From: Fontibacillus panacisegetis
Lineage (GTDB): Bacteria; Bacillota; Bacilli; Paenibacillales; Paenibacillaceae
Length of the DNA stretch: 64,000 bases
Direction: 5' to 3'
Assembly: GCF_900102215.1 (NCBI RefSeq)
Contig: NZ_FNBG01000001.1
Location: forward strand, 248,001 to 312,000
Shown: piece after piece, positions 45,126-53,725 of the stretch
Layout of the letters: the number at the start of each line of letters is the position of its first letter
Position numbering within the stretch: the first letter of the stretch is position 1
Made by a program: the position numbers and the translations under genes
Notes under the pieces: generated by a model
The model's input: the letters and a program-made list of their open reading frames with translations, nothing else
Database searches by the model: none
Told to the model about the DNA's origin: nothing

Positions 45126-46028
45126 CTAATTTAGCAGCAGTTCAATCTGTACCTTATATTCACTTGAAATATAAGTTTCTGTCTTGGTATCCGTTATCAC
45201 TTGAGCATAGTCATGACCTGCTTCAGGCGATAGCAGCTCATAGTATACGATAGCCGTTCCCTGCTTTGTGAACTCCACCTTGGCAACTCTTATCCCATAT
45301 CCAGGATTAGGCTGATTTGGTCGCGTCAGTATCACTTTATTAATATCATCGTTCACTTTCTCAACATTATACGTTACCGTGTCCTTAATAGGTTTAACCT
45401 CATTCTGGCTATCGTTGTACTTATTAACATACTCGACAGCATTATAAATCATTCGGGTTGCTTCCATACGTGTAATACTATTTTTAGGATAGAAATTGTT
45501 TTTGCTATCCAGCGTAGCTATTTTCATGAGCAATAAATTTTGAATACTGCCGGAATATAGAGCTGTACCCTGATCTCCATCAGCTACTTCAATGTACATC
45601 TTAATGAGCGGATAGTTTCCCGTTGTATTTATCGCTTGGCGCAAAATATAGGCGAATTCTTCTCTCGTTAATTCACCGTTCACCGTAAAATTCTCTGGAA
45701 GCTCAATCCCATTCTCTTCGGCAATACGTAATGAAGTAGCGTACCATTGAGATTGGCCAGTATATTTCAAATTCGTCTTAACTTGTCCCTTCAAACCCAA
45801 TGCCTGTACAATTAAATGCACGCCTTGTGCACCTGTGAGCTTGCCTTTAGGTGCAAACTTATCTTTGGTCACGCCTTGAATCCATCCCTTATGTTGCATT
45901 GATTGTACAATTTCAGCATCCTGTCCATTCACATCACTAAATGCTGAAGCAGCAGCAGGCATTATCAGAGAAGATACTAAAACAATCCCTGCAGCCATTT
46001 TCACCATTTTCTTTTGATTGTTTCTCAT
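45126..46028 (-). CDS. Secreted S-layer-homology (SLH) domain protein with PrcB-like C-terminus
   Basis: A 300-residue exported protein. Signal peptide: MVKMAAGIVLVSSLIMPAAASA. Three SLH-type repeats follow: FSDVNGQDAEIVQSMQHKGWIQGVTKDKFAPKGKLTGAQG; YATSLRIAEENGIELPENFTVNGELTREEFAYIL; and SGSIQNLLLMKIATLDSKNNFYPKNSITRMEATRMI. The last ~80 residues resemble the protease-complex-inhibitor (PrcB) C-terminal domain (GYGIRVAKVEFTKQGTAIVYYELLSP). Probably tethered to secondary cell-wall polymer. ATG 46028 with GAGGTGAT upstream; a GTG 9 bases earlier overlaps that site. Confidence 0.87.
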   Translation of the reverse strand: MRNNQKKMVKMAAGIVLVSSLIMPAAASAFSDVNGQDAEIVQSMQHKGWIQGVTKDKFAPKGKLTGAQGVHLIVQALGLKGQVKTNLKYTGQSQWYATSLRIAEENGIELPENFTVNGELTREEFAYILRQAINTTGNYPLIKMYIEVADGDQGTALYSGSIQNLLLMKIATLDSKNNFYPKNSITRMEATRMIYNAVEYVNKYNDSQNEVKPIKDTVTYNVEKVNDDINKVILTRPNQPNPGYGIRVAKVEFTKQGTAIVYYELLSPEAGHDYAQVITDTKTETYISSEYKVQIELLLN

Positions 46029-46076
46029 TAAGATCACCTCAATCCCATAGACGGGACAGCTATAAAGAATGTTGCA

Positions 46077-46541
46077 TCATTCTTCCATATTATCATTAGG
46101 GTCGACACCGTGGAGAAGCTGCTCATTATATTGCTGTAGTCTGGAATACAATTTCTCTGCACGAGTGCTGAAATCCTTCAACTCTTTAATCATCGCTGTT
46201 CTTCCATCTGAAGTAAATGAATCATGAATGTTTACCTTAAAATAATCATGTACGATATAATTCCGTTGCTTCCAGATCCCTGTGAGCTCTGACATCTCCT
46301 CATCTGAAAAAGAAAAATGCTGCTGAATCTCTTTAACGAGTTGACCTAACGAGTTCCCAAGCTTTCTGCGAAAATTTTCAGTGAACTTCTCTTCAGAATA
46401 AACATCTTCCTTACATAGTTTCATAGTCATGATCAGATTAGCGAGAAGCTGCTCCAATGCTTGAGAATAATATACGGCAAGTCCGAAATAAGTAAACAAT
46501 TCCTTAGACTGCTGATTATCCGGCATCGCATTATTGACCAT
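46077..46541 (-). CDS. HEPN-like hypothetical protein
   Basis: A 154-residue all-helical protein. KQRNYIVHDYF around residues 91-101 contains R-x4-H, the motif of HEPN-fold proteins, some of which are RNases. The gene starts 3 bases after the COG0523 GTPase stop, with GGGGGA as ribosome site, so the two are one transcript. No antitoxin-like nucleotidyltransferase is next to it. Function unknown. Confidence 0.6.
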   Translation of the reverse strand: MVNNAMPDNQQSKELFTYFGLAVYYSQALEQLLANLIMTMKLCKEDVYSEEKFTENFRRKLGNSLGQLVKEIQQHFSFSDEEMSELTGIWKQRNYIVHDYFKVNIHDSFTSDGRTAMIKELKDFSTRAEKLYSRLQQYNEQLLHGVDPNDNMEE

Positions 46542-46544
46542 GGA

Positions 46545-47585
46545 TTATTGTCCCCCGCTTTTTTCCATTACTTTCAGCTTGTCCGCAATAGCTGCCTGAT
46601 CAAAATGTTCTCCAATAAATACGGCGACATCGGGAACATCACCTTGTGGAGTAATTTTCAAATAATCTGCCTCTCTGTATGCATATTGGAACAAGAAACG
46701 GCTGGCGGTATCAGAAAAATGCAAAATTCCTTTACCACGATAGATTTCCCGCGGGAGCTCCGAGATGAACTGCTCAAATTCCACACTATCAATCGGCCCC
46801 TTAAAATAATGCGTATACACTGTTACATGGTCATGCGAATGATGCGTGTGCTCATGATGATCATGTCCAGCGTGTTCATGCGTATGGGCAACATCTGTAC
46901 AGCCCTCTTTTCCGCAACCACATGAATCAAGATGCTCATGAATAGCTTGAGCTTCTTGATGATTACGACCAGCATGGTTATCCAGCAATTGCTCCAGGTT
47001 CACATTACATTTGACCGCTGGAATCATGCTGGCATAAGGATTCAGCTTAGCCAGCAGTTGCTTCATTTCTTCCTGTTTGTTGTCATCAATACGATCCACT
47101 TTATTTAAAATAAGCTGGGAGCCACAACGAATTTGATCAATCATCAATCTATAGGTTTTCCCTTGCTGCGATTCATACAACTCTGCCAGATGGGCAGCAT
47201 CAACAATTGTAATCATAGGCTTAATATCCAGCTTCATATATAGAGAGGATTCAGTCACCGCATCAAAAATCTCCATCGGATTCGCCGCACCGGTAGCTTC
47301 AATTACAACAAGATCAGGTTTTTCCTGAGCAATCAGTTCATACAGCTGAGTGCTTAAATCACTGCGAATCGTGCAACAAATACATCCGCCTAGCATCTCA
47401 GCCATCGGAACTTCATCCTGCACTAACAGACCATCTAAATTAACATCACCGATCTCATTCATCACAACAGCGGGACGAAGTCCATGGTCTTTCCAAAATG
47501 TCAATAAATGACCAAGCAATGTTGTTTTTCCGCTACCCAAAAAGCCTGATAAAATATATATAGGAGTTGCTTTATCACTATTCAT
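46545..47585 (-). CDS. COG0523/CobW-family metal-chaperone GTPase
   Basis: A 346-residue P-loop GTPase. Walker A is GFLGSGKTTLL, the metal-binding CxCC motif is GCICCT, and NKVD is the guanine motif. Between the GTPase domain and the C-terminal domain is a metal-binding linker with SCGCGKEGC and a histidine cluster (HTHEHAGHDHHEHTHHSHDH). Family members deliver zinc or other metals, many under Zur control; no Zur site is obvious upstream. Zinc is the likely metal but not proven. Confidence 0.9.
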   Translation of the reverse strand: MNSDKATPIYILSGFLGSGKTTLLGHLLTFWKDHGLRPAVVMNEIGDVNLDGLLVQDEVPMAEMLGGCICCTIRSDLSTQLYELIAQEKPDLVVIEATGAANPMEIFDAVTESSLYMKLDIKPMITIVDAAHLAELYESQQGKTYRLMIDQIRCGSQLILNKVDRIDDNKQEEMKQLLAKLNPYASMIPAVKCNVNLEQLLDNHAGRNHQEAQAIHEHLDSCGCGKEGCTDVAHTHEHAGHDHHEHTHHSHDHVTVYTHYFKGPIDSVEFEQFISELPREIYRGKGILHFSDTASRFLFQYAYREADYLKITPQGDVPDVAVFIGEHFDQAAIADKLKVMEKSGGQ

Positions 47586-47734
47586 TCTTGTCCAAATCCT
47601 CCGTATTCATCTATGTTCTTCTATATATCAGCTTACCACTATCAAGCAAATCAAGCGACCCAAGCTACGAAAGAAAAAATGAATTTATGGTAAAATAGAA
47701 GCTGGTCGACAGACCGGAAAGGATACGAAACATT

Positions 47735-48247
47735 ATGAGATCAGTTGATGAACACCGAATTGAAGCGCCGGATCATGTAGCTTGCATGGTCGTTACCGTA
47801 TCGGACACACGTACCAAAGAAAATGATGAGAGCGGCAAGTTGATGATTCAATTGCTTGAAGCTGACGGATACCGAGTAGTGAAGTATGAAATTGTCCGCG
47901 ATGAATATGACGGAATACGTCAGCTCCTGCAGGAAGCAGCATCCAGCCCCGAAGTTGAGGCCATTCTTCTTACCGGAGGTACTGGTATAGCTCCACGAGA
48001 CACTACTTACGAAGCTGTAAGCAGCATGCTGAATAAGCAACTGCCGGGTTTTGGCGAAATATTTCGTTATTTAAGCTACACCGAGGATATTGGAGCTGCA
48101 GCTATTCTAAGCCGCGCTATTGCAGGAACGATCGGGGATCTTGCCGTATTTTCGATGCCGGGCTCTAAAGGAGCTGTTAAACTTGCAATGGAAAAAATAA
48201 TCATCCCCGAGCTAAAGCATGTCATGCGTGAAATATATAAAAAATAA
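47735..48247 (+). CDS. moaB: Molybdenum cofactor biosynthesis protein MoaB/MogA family
   Basis: A 170-residue MPT-binding protein with VVTVSDTR near the N-terminus, ILLTGGTGIAPRDTTYEAV and the FSMPGSKGAVKLAMEKII segment; these bind molybdopterin. In Firmicutes this protein takes the MogA-type adenylyltransferase or MoaB role. No other moa genes are nearby. The ribosome site GGAAAGG is 12 bases from the ATG, a bit far. Confidence 0.92.
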   Translation: MRSVDEHRIEAPDHVACMVVTVSDTRTKENDESGKLMIQLLEADGYRVVKYEIVRDEYDGIRQLLQEAASSPEVEAILLTGGTGIAPRDTTYEAVSSMLNKQLPGFGEIFRYLSYTEDIGAAAILSRAIAGTIGDLAVFSMPGSKGAVKLAMEKIIIPELKHVMREIYKK

Positions 48248-48262
48248 TTGCAGCAACGCAAA

Positions 48263-48320
48263 ACACCCTCACATTTCAAAGTGATGCGCTAGTGTGCACG
48301 ATGAAATCGAGGGTATTTTT
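48263..48320. terminator. Bidirectional terminator between moaB and the lipoprotein gene
   Basis: ACCCTC/GAGGGT with inner ATTTCA/TGAAAT pairing; ATTTTTAT follows on the plus strand and GTTTTGC on the minus strand. Confidence 0.7.
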
Positions 48321-48324
48321 ATGC

Positions 48325-48870
48325 TTATGGAGCAATGTGATTTGAAACGTTCGACAGCACACTTTTGAAAACTTCCTTAATCTCTTTGCTGTATTTACTT
48401 TGCTTAACTCCGCTAGAGGAATAGACAAGCGCCGTATTATTTTTAGTCGAAATAACGTTTGCTTCTCCAGCTTTTGAATATATGTTAATTCCTTGCCCAT
48501 CACCAGTACCGTACACTGCAGCCATTTTTCTAATCCGTTCTTCCTCATTAGGAAATACGTTCACAATTAGAAAATGACGTGCATCGCCGTTAATAAAATA
48601 GCTATAGCTAATATTTCCGTCCAAGCCTTCGGCATATGTCTCATGAGTAAGTCTAATGCCACGCTTTGAGCACTCCGCCTTCAATGTTTGAAGCAATGCT
48701 GTATTCAGTGTAGTTCCCTGCATCCGCTGACGAAGACTTCCTTCCTTAAACGTCTTCATATTGATCTTGTTGACTTCTTCCTTCGTCATTTTCTGCATAC
48801 CCTTATAAGTGCAGCCAGTCGTCAGTGATAGCAACAGGACGGCACTAACACCCCAAATCCACCGTTTCAT
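48325..48870 (-). CDS. Putative lipoprotein
   Basis: A 181-residue exported protein. The N-terminus MKRWIWGVSAVLLLSLTTGC is a lipoprotein signal with lipobox LTTGC. The mature part is charged and has strand-rich segments such as ISYSYFINGDARHFLIVNVF. No recognised domain. ATG 48870 has AAGGATGGG upstream; an ATG 12 bases earlier abuts the site. Confidence 0.8.
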   Translation of the reverse strand: MKRWIWGVSAVLLLSLTTGCTYKGMQKMTKEEVNKINMKTFKEGSLRQRMQGTTLNTALLQTLKAECSKRGIRLTHETYAEGLDGNISYSYFINGDARHFLIVNVFPNEEERIRKMAAVYGTGDGQGINIYSKAGEANVISTKNNTALVYSSSGVKQSKYSKEIKEVFKSVLSNVSNHIAP

Positions 48871-48961
48871 AAGCAATCCCATCCTTTATCCAAGGTTTGT
48901 CCAAGGTTCGCAAATTGTAATGGAGATAGGTTGTGTTAACGCCGCCCATTTTATACCATAT

Positions 48962-49966
48962 TTATTTTAGTGAAATGACACTTCTTCCAACCGCTTTCCC
49001 CTCAAGAATTTGACCCAATAGTTCTGGCAATTGATCCAAATCATACTCCTGAATCATTTGCGATAACGCAGATTCCGGTTTCCATTCTCCAGCAAGCCGC
49101 TGCCAAAGCTTAAGTCTTAAATTGTTCGGGCAAAATACAGAGTCGATCCCAAGCAGGTTAACCCCTCTCAAAATATACGGATATACCGAAGTCTCTACCC
49201 CGCCGCCTGCGGTTAGTCCAGACAAAGCTACAGAACCACCGTACCGAACGCTTTTAACAACCTGTGAAGTGAATGACCCGCCGACTGGATCAACAACAGC
49301 CGCCCACAGCTCTTTACCAAGCACACCTTTGGTCTCTCCTGCAGCTTCTTCTCGGGTAATCACCTTTTGCGCGCCGAGAGCTGTCAATTTCTCAGAAACA
49401 CCAGTCTTTCCTGTTACAGCAATCACTTCATACCCAAGCCTGCTCAAAATCGATACAGCCATACTTCCGACTCCGCCAGTTGCTCCGCCAACCAGAACAG
49501 GACCCTGCTCAGGCGTTAATCCATTCGCCAGCAAACGTTCTACTGACAAAGCCGCTGTAAAACCAGCTGTACCAATCGCCATAGCTTCCTTTAGTGTCAA
49601 GCCATCAGGTAATGGAACAAGCCACTCAGAAGGAACCCTGGCTATTTCCGCATAACCACCCTCATGACTCACACCCAGACCATAACCAGTGCAAAGCACA
49701 AGATCATCTTTTTTAAATCGGGCATCACTTGATTCAATAACCTCACCAGCCAGATCTATCCCAGGTATAAACGGATACTTCCTGACAATTTTCCCTTCGG
49801 GTGTGCTGGCCAACCCATCTTTATAATTCACGCCTGAATAGCAAACTTCAACGGTTACATCCCCATCCGGTAAATCTGATAAGCTGATTCTCTCAACACC
49901 CGATCGAAAACCATGTTCATCCTTATGCACACGAAAAGCTTTAAACTGTTCCCCCAACTGTACCAC
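48962..49966 (-). CDS. YhdH/AcuI-family quinone or acrylyl-CoA reductase
   Basis: A 334-residue medium-chain dehydrogenase/reductase without zinc ligands. VCYSGVNYKDGLA is the YhdH signature; the NADPH loop is VLVGGATGGVGSMAVSILSRLG. Members reduce acryloyl-CoA or quinones. The start is a GTG at 49966 with AAGGAGG nine bases upstream. A hairpin separates it from the oxidoreductase operon upstream on the same strand. Confidence 0.9.
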   Translation of the reverse strand: MVQLGEQFKAFRVHKDEHGFRSGVERISLSDLPDGDVTVEVCYSGVNYKDGLASTPEGKIVRKYPFIPGIDLAGEVIESSDARFKKDDLVLCTGYGLGVSHEGGYAEIARVPSEWLVPLPDGLTLKEAMAIGTAGFTAALSVERLLANGLTPEQGPVLVGGATGGVGSMAVSILSRLGYEVIAVTGKTGVSEKLTALGAQKVITREEAAGETKGVLGKELWAAVVDPVGGSFTSQVVKSVRYGGSVALSGLTAGGGVETSVYPYILRGVNLLGIDSVFCPNNLRLKLWQRLAGEWKPESALSQMIQEYDLDQLPELLGQILEGKAVGRSVISLK

Positions 49967-49991
49967 TATTATGCGCCTCCTTATAAATAGG

Positions 49992-50019
49992 AATAACTCG
50001 CAGAATGCTGCGAGTTATT
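49992..50019 (-). terminator. Terminator-like hairpin after the 2-oxoacid oxidoreductase operon
   Basis: AATAACTCGCA/TGCGAGTTATT, an 11-bp perfect stem with 6-base loop. The T tail on the minus strand is weak (CCTATTT), so termination may be partial. Confidence 0.6.
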
Positions 50020-50038
50020 TATACCATGACAGTCTAAC

Positions 50039-52345
50039 TTAAAGATAAGGGTGTTCGTGTTTGGCTTGCAGTGCCTGCCAACGCCGTTCCACTTCTCTTT
50101 CGAACTCTTTAAGGGCAGGTTCATTCTCCTGTTTTGTTAAATGCCGTGTTTTGCCCATCGTCTTTAACCAGTCTGACAGAGGAATGCGCTTATTCTTCTC
50201 ATCAGGGTTGTAAGTAATCGTCGTTTGGCCATGCTCTACCTCATATAGAGGGAAGAAGCAGGAGTTAACAGCAGCATCAACGATATTTGTGCCTTCATCA
50301 TCAGGGCTGATCCAGTTAAGCGGACACGCTATCAAAATTTTACCGTAAACAAGCCCTTCATTTTGAGCGTACCATTGAGCCTTCGCCGCCTTCTTCACCA
50401 AATCCTGAGGATAAGCCTCACTACCTGTAAATACGTAAGGGATGTTGGTTGCCGCCATAATTTGCGCAGTGTCCTTATGATGGAATACCTTTCCCTTTTG
50501 CACCGAGCCAATATTAGACGTTGAAGTCCGATGACCCAGAGGAGTCGAATAGGATAACTGCGCACCTGTATTCATATAGCCTTCATTATCGTATTCTACA
50601 ATAATCATGCGATGATTGCGAAGCGCTGCTCCGATAGCTGGTCCCATACCGATGTCCATTCCGCCGTCACCAGTGACCATAACGAATGTAAAATCATCCT
50701 GCAGACCGAGCTCATCAAGCTCTCCTCTACGCTTGCGTTCCCAGAACATTTCTACTACACCGGACAAAGTCGCCGCTCCATTCTGGAACAGATTGTGGAT
50801 GTAGGTTGCTTTATGTGAGGAATATGGATAACCCGTTGTCACGACCATCGCGCAGCCCGTATGGAACAATGCAACGATATCGCCCTCAATACCCTTGAAG
50901 AACAATTCCAATCCTGAGAAAATACCGCAGCCCGGACAAGCACCGTGTCCTGGTGCGATCCGTTTCGGTTTCTTAGTCAAAGCACGAAGCGGTGGAATAC
51001 GAACTCCGAGCTTGCCTGTCTCTTCATTTTTAGTAACGGTAATCAGTCCGGTTTTCAAATCTTCAAATCTAAGTGGTTGCAGTACACGTTTTGGAGCTTT
51101 TTCCGGATTACCAGGAGTATGTCCATAATAATCAAAAGGAACCTCCACTTTGTTCAGCTTTGCAGCTTCAACAGCAAGCGAGAACAAATGATGACCGTCT
51201 TCCGCGTAAAATTCCTTACCGCCAAGACCGTAAATACGGCTGACTACTTTTGTACTCTGATTACCATAGGTGAACAGCGCTGCCTTTATCTCATTCACCA
51301 TATTGCCGCCATGAGCTCCGTAAGAGTCTGCGCGATCACCTACTGTTATTGCTTTTACATTTTTCAGAACTTCTGCAATTTGTTTCTGAGGAAACGGACG
51401 AATCATGTTTGGAGCAATGGAGCCCGCCTTAATGCCTTGGCGACGTAAGTCGTCCACGACGTCCTTAATAATTTCAGAAGCAGAGTTCATCAGGAATACC
51501 GCAACTTCTGCATCCTCCATACGATACATATCCAGCATTTTGTACTCACGTCCTGTAAGTACGGCGTATTCATCAGCGATGCGTTCGAACACCTTTTCAG
51601 CGTTGTACATCGCTTGAGATTGTTGATAACAGTTATTGATATAATCGGGCTCGTTCATATATGGACCAACGGTAATCGGGTTGTTACGATCCAGCGTATG
51701 AGCAAATCCTGCTGGTGGACGTTCACCAATAAATTTCTGTACATCCTCACGGTTTGCAAAAGTATGCACCCGACGCTTTTGATGAGAAGTAAAATATCCG
51801 TCAGATGCAACCAGAACAGGCAATCTCACTTCCGGATCTTCAGCAAGCTTAATCGCTATAATGTTCATATCATACACAGCCTGCGGATCACGACACATCA
51901 GGATCGGCCAGCCTGTATTTAATGCAAAATAAAGATCAGAATGGTCGCCATGAATGTTTAATGGACCTGATACCGAGCGACAGACCAAGTTCATGACCAT
52001 CGGAAATCTAGTTCCCGATTGAACAGGCATTTGCTCCAGCATATACATGTAACCGTTCGCACTTGTCGCGTTGAATACGCGGCCTCCTGCCGTTGATGCG
52101 CCATAACAAATACCTGCCGAGCTATGCTCGCCGTCAGAAGGAATCAGCTTGATGTCATGCTGTCCGTTTGCTTTCATTAAATCGAGAAACTGTGCAACTT
52201 CAGTAGATGGGGAAATCGGAAAATAACCCATAATATGATAATTAATTTGATGAGCTGCATAGGCAGCCATCTCATTACCTGATTCATAGACGATGCGTTC
52301 CTCAACCTTGGCTGTATTTTTTTCTTTTTCCAAATTTATCGCCAC
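50039..52345 (-). CDS. 2-oxoacid:ferredoxin oxidoreductase, fused alpha and beta subunits
   Basis: A 768-residue protein. Residues ~20-430 are the alpha (PorA-like) domain (GNEMAAYAAHQINYHIMGYFPISPSTEVAQF). Residues ~460-768 are the beta (PorB-like) domain with GHGACPGCGIF, the thiamine-diphosphate motif GDGGMDIGMGPAIGAAL...NEGYMNTG, and further cysteines (HTGCAMV, IACPLNW) that could ligate a [4Fe-4S] cluster. It oxidises a 2-oxoacid, most likely pyruvate, to the acyl-CoA, passing electrons to ferredoxin. The partner gene with gamma and delta domains lies 27 bases upstream. Fusion of alpha with beta is not the usual arrangement. Confidence 0.9.
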   Translation of the reverse strand: MAINLEKEKNTAKVEERIVYESGNEMAAYAAHQINYHIMGYFPISPSTEVAQFLDLMKANGQHDIKLIPSDGEHSSAGICYGASTAGGRVFNATSANGYMYMLEQMPVQSGTRFPMVMNLVCRSVSGPLNIHGDHSDLYFALNTGWPILMCRDPQAVYDMNIIAIKLAEDPEVRLPVLVASDGYFTSHQKRRVHTFANREDVQKFIGERPPAGFAHTLDRNNPITVGPYMNEPDYINNCYQQSQAMYNAEKVFERIADEYAVLTGREYKMLDMYRMEDAEVAVFLMNSASEIIKDVVDDLRRQGIKAGSIAPNMIRPFPQKQIAEVLKNVKAITVGDRADSYGAHGGNMVNEIKAALFTYGNQSTKVVSRIYGLGGKEFYAEDGHHLFSLAVEAAKLNKVEVPFDYYGHTPGNPEKAPKRVLQPLRFEDLKTGLITVTKNEETGKLGVRIPPLRALTKKPKRIAPGHGACPGCGIFSGLELFFKGIEGDIVALFHTGCAMVVTTGYPYSSHKATYIHNLFQNGAATLSGVVEMFWERKRRGELDELGLQDDFTFVMVTGDGGMDIGMGPAIGAALRNHRMIIVEYDNEGYMNTGAQLSYSTPLGHRTSTSNIGSVQKGKVFHHKDTAQIMAATNIPYVFTGSEAYPQDLVKKAAKAQWYAQNEGLVYGKILIACPLNWISPDDEGTNIVDAAVNSCFFPLYEVEHGQTTITYNPDEKNKRIPLSDWLKTMGKTRHLTKQENEPALKEFEREVERRWQALQAKHEHPYL

Positions 52346-52372
52346 TTGAGAGTACCACCCTTCTTCATTGAA

Positions 52373-53380
52373 TTAGTGAATCACCAAATCGAACAGATGA
52401 GGAACTCGATGCTCTTCAGCATAGCCGTCTTCTTCACGTTCATTAGACAACGAGTCTGTCGGGCAAGCATGCACGCATTTCAGACAGCCTTTGCAATATT
52501 GATAATCGATCCCTTTAAGAAACATCTGTGGACGACCCTTTTTGTCCGAACGCTCTTCCCAAACGAAGCAATTGTCTGGACAGACAGAATCGCATTGTGC
52601 ACAGTGAATACATGTCTCTTCCTTGAAATGAGGCATCATGCCGGAGCGAGAAATGCTAAGATCCTTCAAAATACTATTTCCCGGATTAACGACCAAACCG
52701 CCAATCGGTTGAGTCTCATATCCTAACACAGGCGTATCGGCTCTAACAAATGAAGGCATGCTAACACCTTCTGGAAGAACAAAGGTTTGAAACTCTACTT
52801 CATTGTAGCCCCTATCAAATGTGGCAAGCGCAGGAGCAACAGTCTGAGGATATTTCTTCTCTAGCGACTTGCGAATAACCGTCTTCATCGTCTCAGGATC
52901 AAGGAAAGGACAAAGACGGAACATAGCACCAAGCATAGCCATATTGACACGGTTCTTCTCATCAAGTGCAATTCCCGTAGCGTCTACTACTGCTATAGTA
53001 CCTCCAATTAGCTTCATCTTCTCCTTCAATTCTTCCGGCGACTTACGAGAGTTCACCAATACTGTACTATCCTCATAAATTCCACTGATTACGTTAACTG
53101 TCTTAGCCAAGGCTTCTTGAAAAATGCCGACAATATGCGGGCGTTCTACGGGTGACGTATCACGAATAGGTGTATTCAAATCACAAAAACGAATATGAGC
53201 CTTTACTGCTGATCCCTTTTTCTCTGAACCGTATGATGAAAAGCTAACTCCATTAAGTCCAGCGCCCTCCACTCCGGCTTCTGCCAGCATCTTGCCTGCA
53301 AGGTTAGCGCCCAGTCCTCCAATTGATTCCAAGCGAATTTCAAAAAATCCCAGATCGTTTAGCTTCGGTAATTTAACCAC
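52373..53380 (-). CDS. 2-oxoacid:ferredoxin oxidoreductase, fused gamma and ferredoxin-like delta subunits
   Basis: A 335-residue protein. Residues ~10-190 form the gamma domain (FEIRLESIGGLGANLAGKMLAEAG). The C-terminal ~85 residues are a two-cluster ferredoxin with CIHCAQCDSVCPDNC and CKGCLKCVHACP, two complete CxxCxxCxxxCP motifs. Completes the enzyme with the downstream alpha-beta protein. GTG start at 53380 with GAAGGGAG upstream. Confidence 0.92.
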   Translation of the reverse strand: MVKLPKLNDLGFFEIRLESIGGLGANLAGKMLAEAGVEGAGLNGVSFSSYGSEKKGSAVKAHIRFCDLNTPIRDTSPVERPHIVGIFQEALAKTVNVISGIYEDSTVLVNSRKSPEELKEKMKLIGGTIAVVDATGIALDEKNRVNMAMLGAMFRLCPFLDPETMKTVIRKSLEKKYPQTVAPALATFDRGYNEVEFQTFVLPEGVSMPSFVRADTPVLGYETQPIGGLVVNPGNSILKDLSISRSGMMPHFKEETCIHCAQCDSVCPDNCFVWEERSDKKGRPQMFLKGIDYQYCKGCLKCVHACPTDSLSNEREEDGYAEEHRVPHLFDLVIH

Positions 53381-53725
53381 GCGTTTGACTCCCTTCTTCG
53401 CATTTGCGAGATCATAACGACGTTAAAAATATCATATAAAAAATAACTCAATTAATTTTTAAATTTACCATAGTTGTAGTGTGACGAATGTAACAAAAGT
53501 CATATGGACAATCTCATTTTGACAATATTACTTAAGATGTCATGAATTTATTCGAAAACAGAAAGATTCCTAACTATGTAAGGTATTTTTGCTTGCAAAT
53601 CTTTGTCGAAGAAAAGAGCTTGACTTTGCCAAAATTATCGTAATTTGCGCTTTCCCGAGAAATAATTAAAGGCTGACCCTTCGCCAAAATCATGGCACAG
53701 GGTCAGCCTTGTTAAATCAATTTAT
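53381..53725. other. Gene-free stretch upstream of the oxidoreductase operon
   Basis: AT-rich, no credible ORF. It contains the pncB terminator (53664-53710) and must hold the promoter of the minus-strand oxidoreductase operon. I looked for Rex-, Fnr- and CcpA-type sites and saw no good match; TATGAT near 53436 is a possible -10 box without a clear -35. Confidence 0.5.
53664..53710 (-). terminator. Intrinsic terminator after pncB
   Basis: AAGGCTGACCCT/AGGGTCAGCCTT, a 12-bp perfect stem, followed by TTTAATTATTT on the minus strand. Confidence 0.85.

Noticed and set aside
53381..53660. Rex, Fnr or CcpA site upstream of the oxidoreductase operon
   Set aside because: Several partial matches, none with both half-sites.
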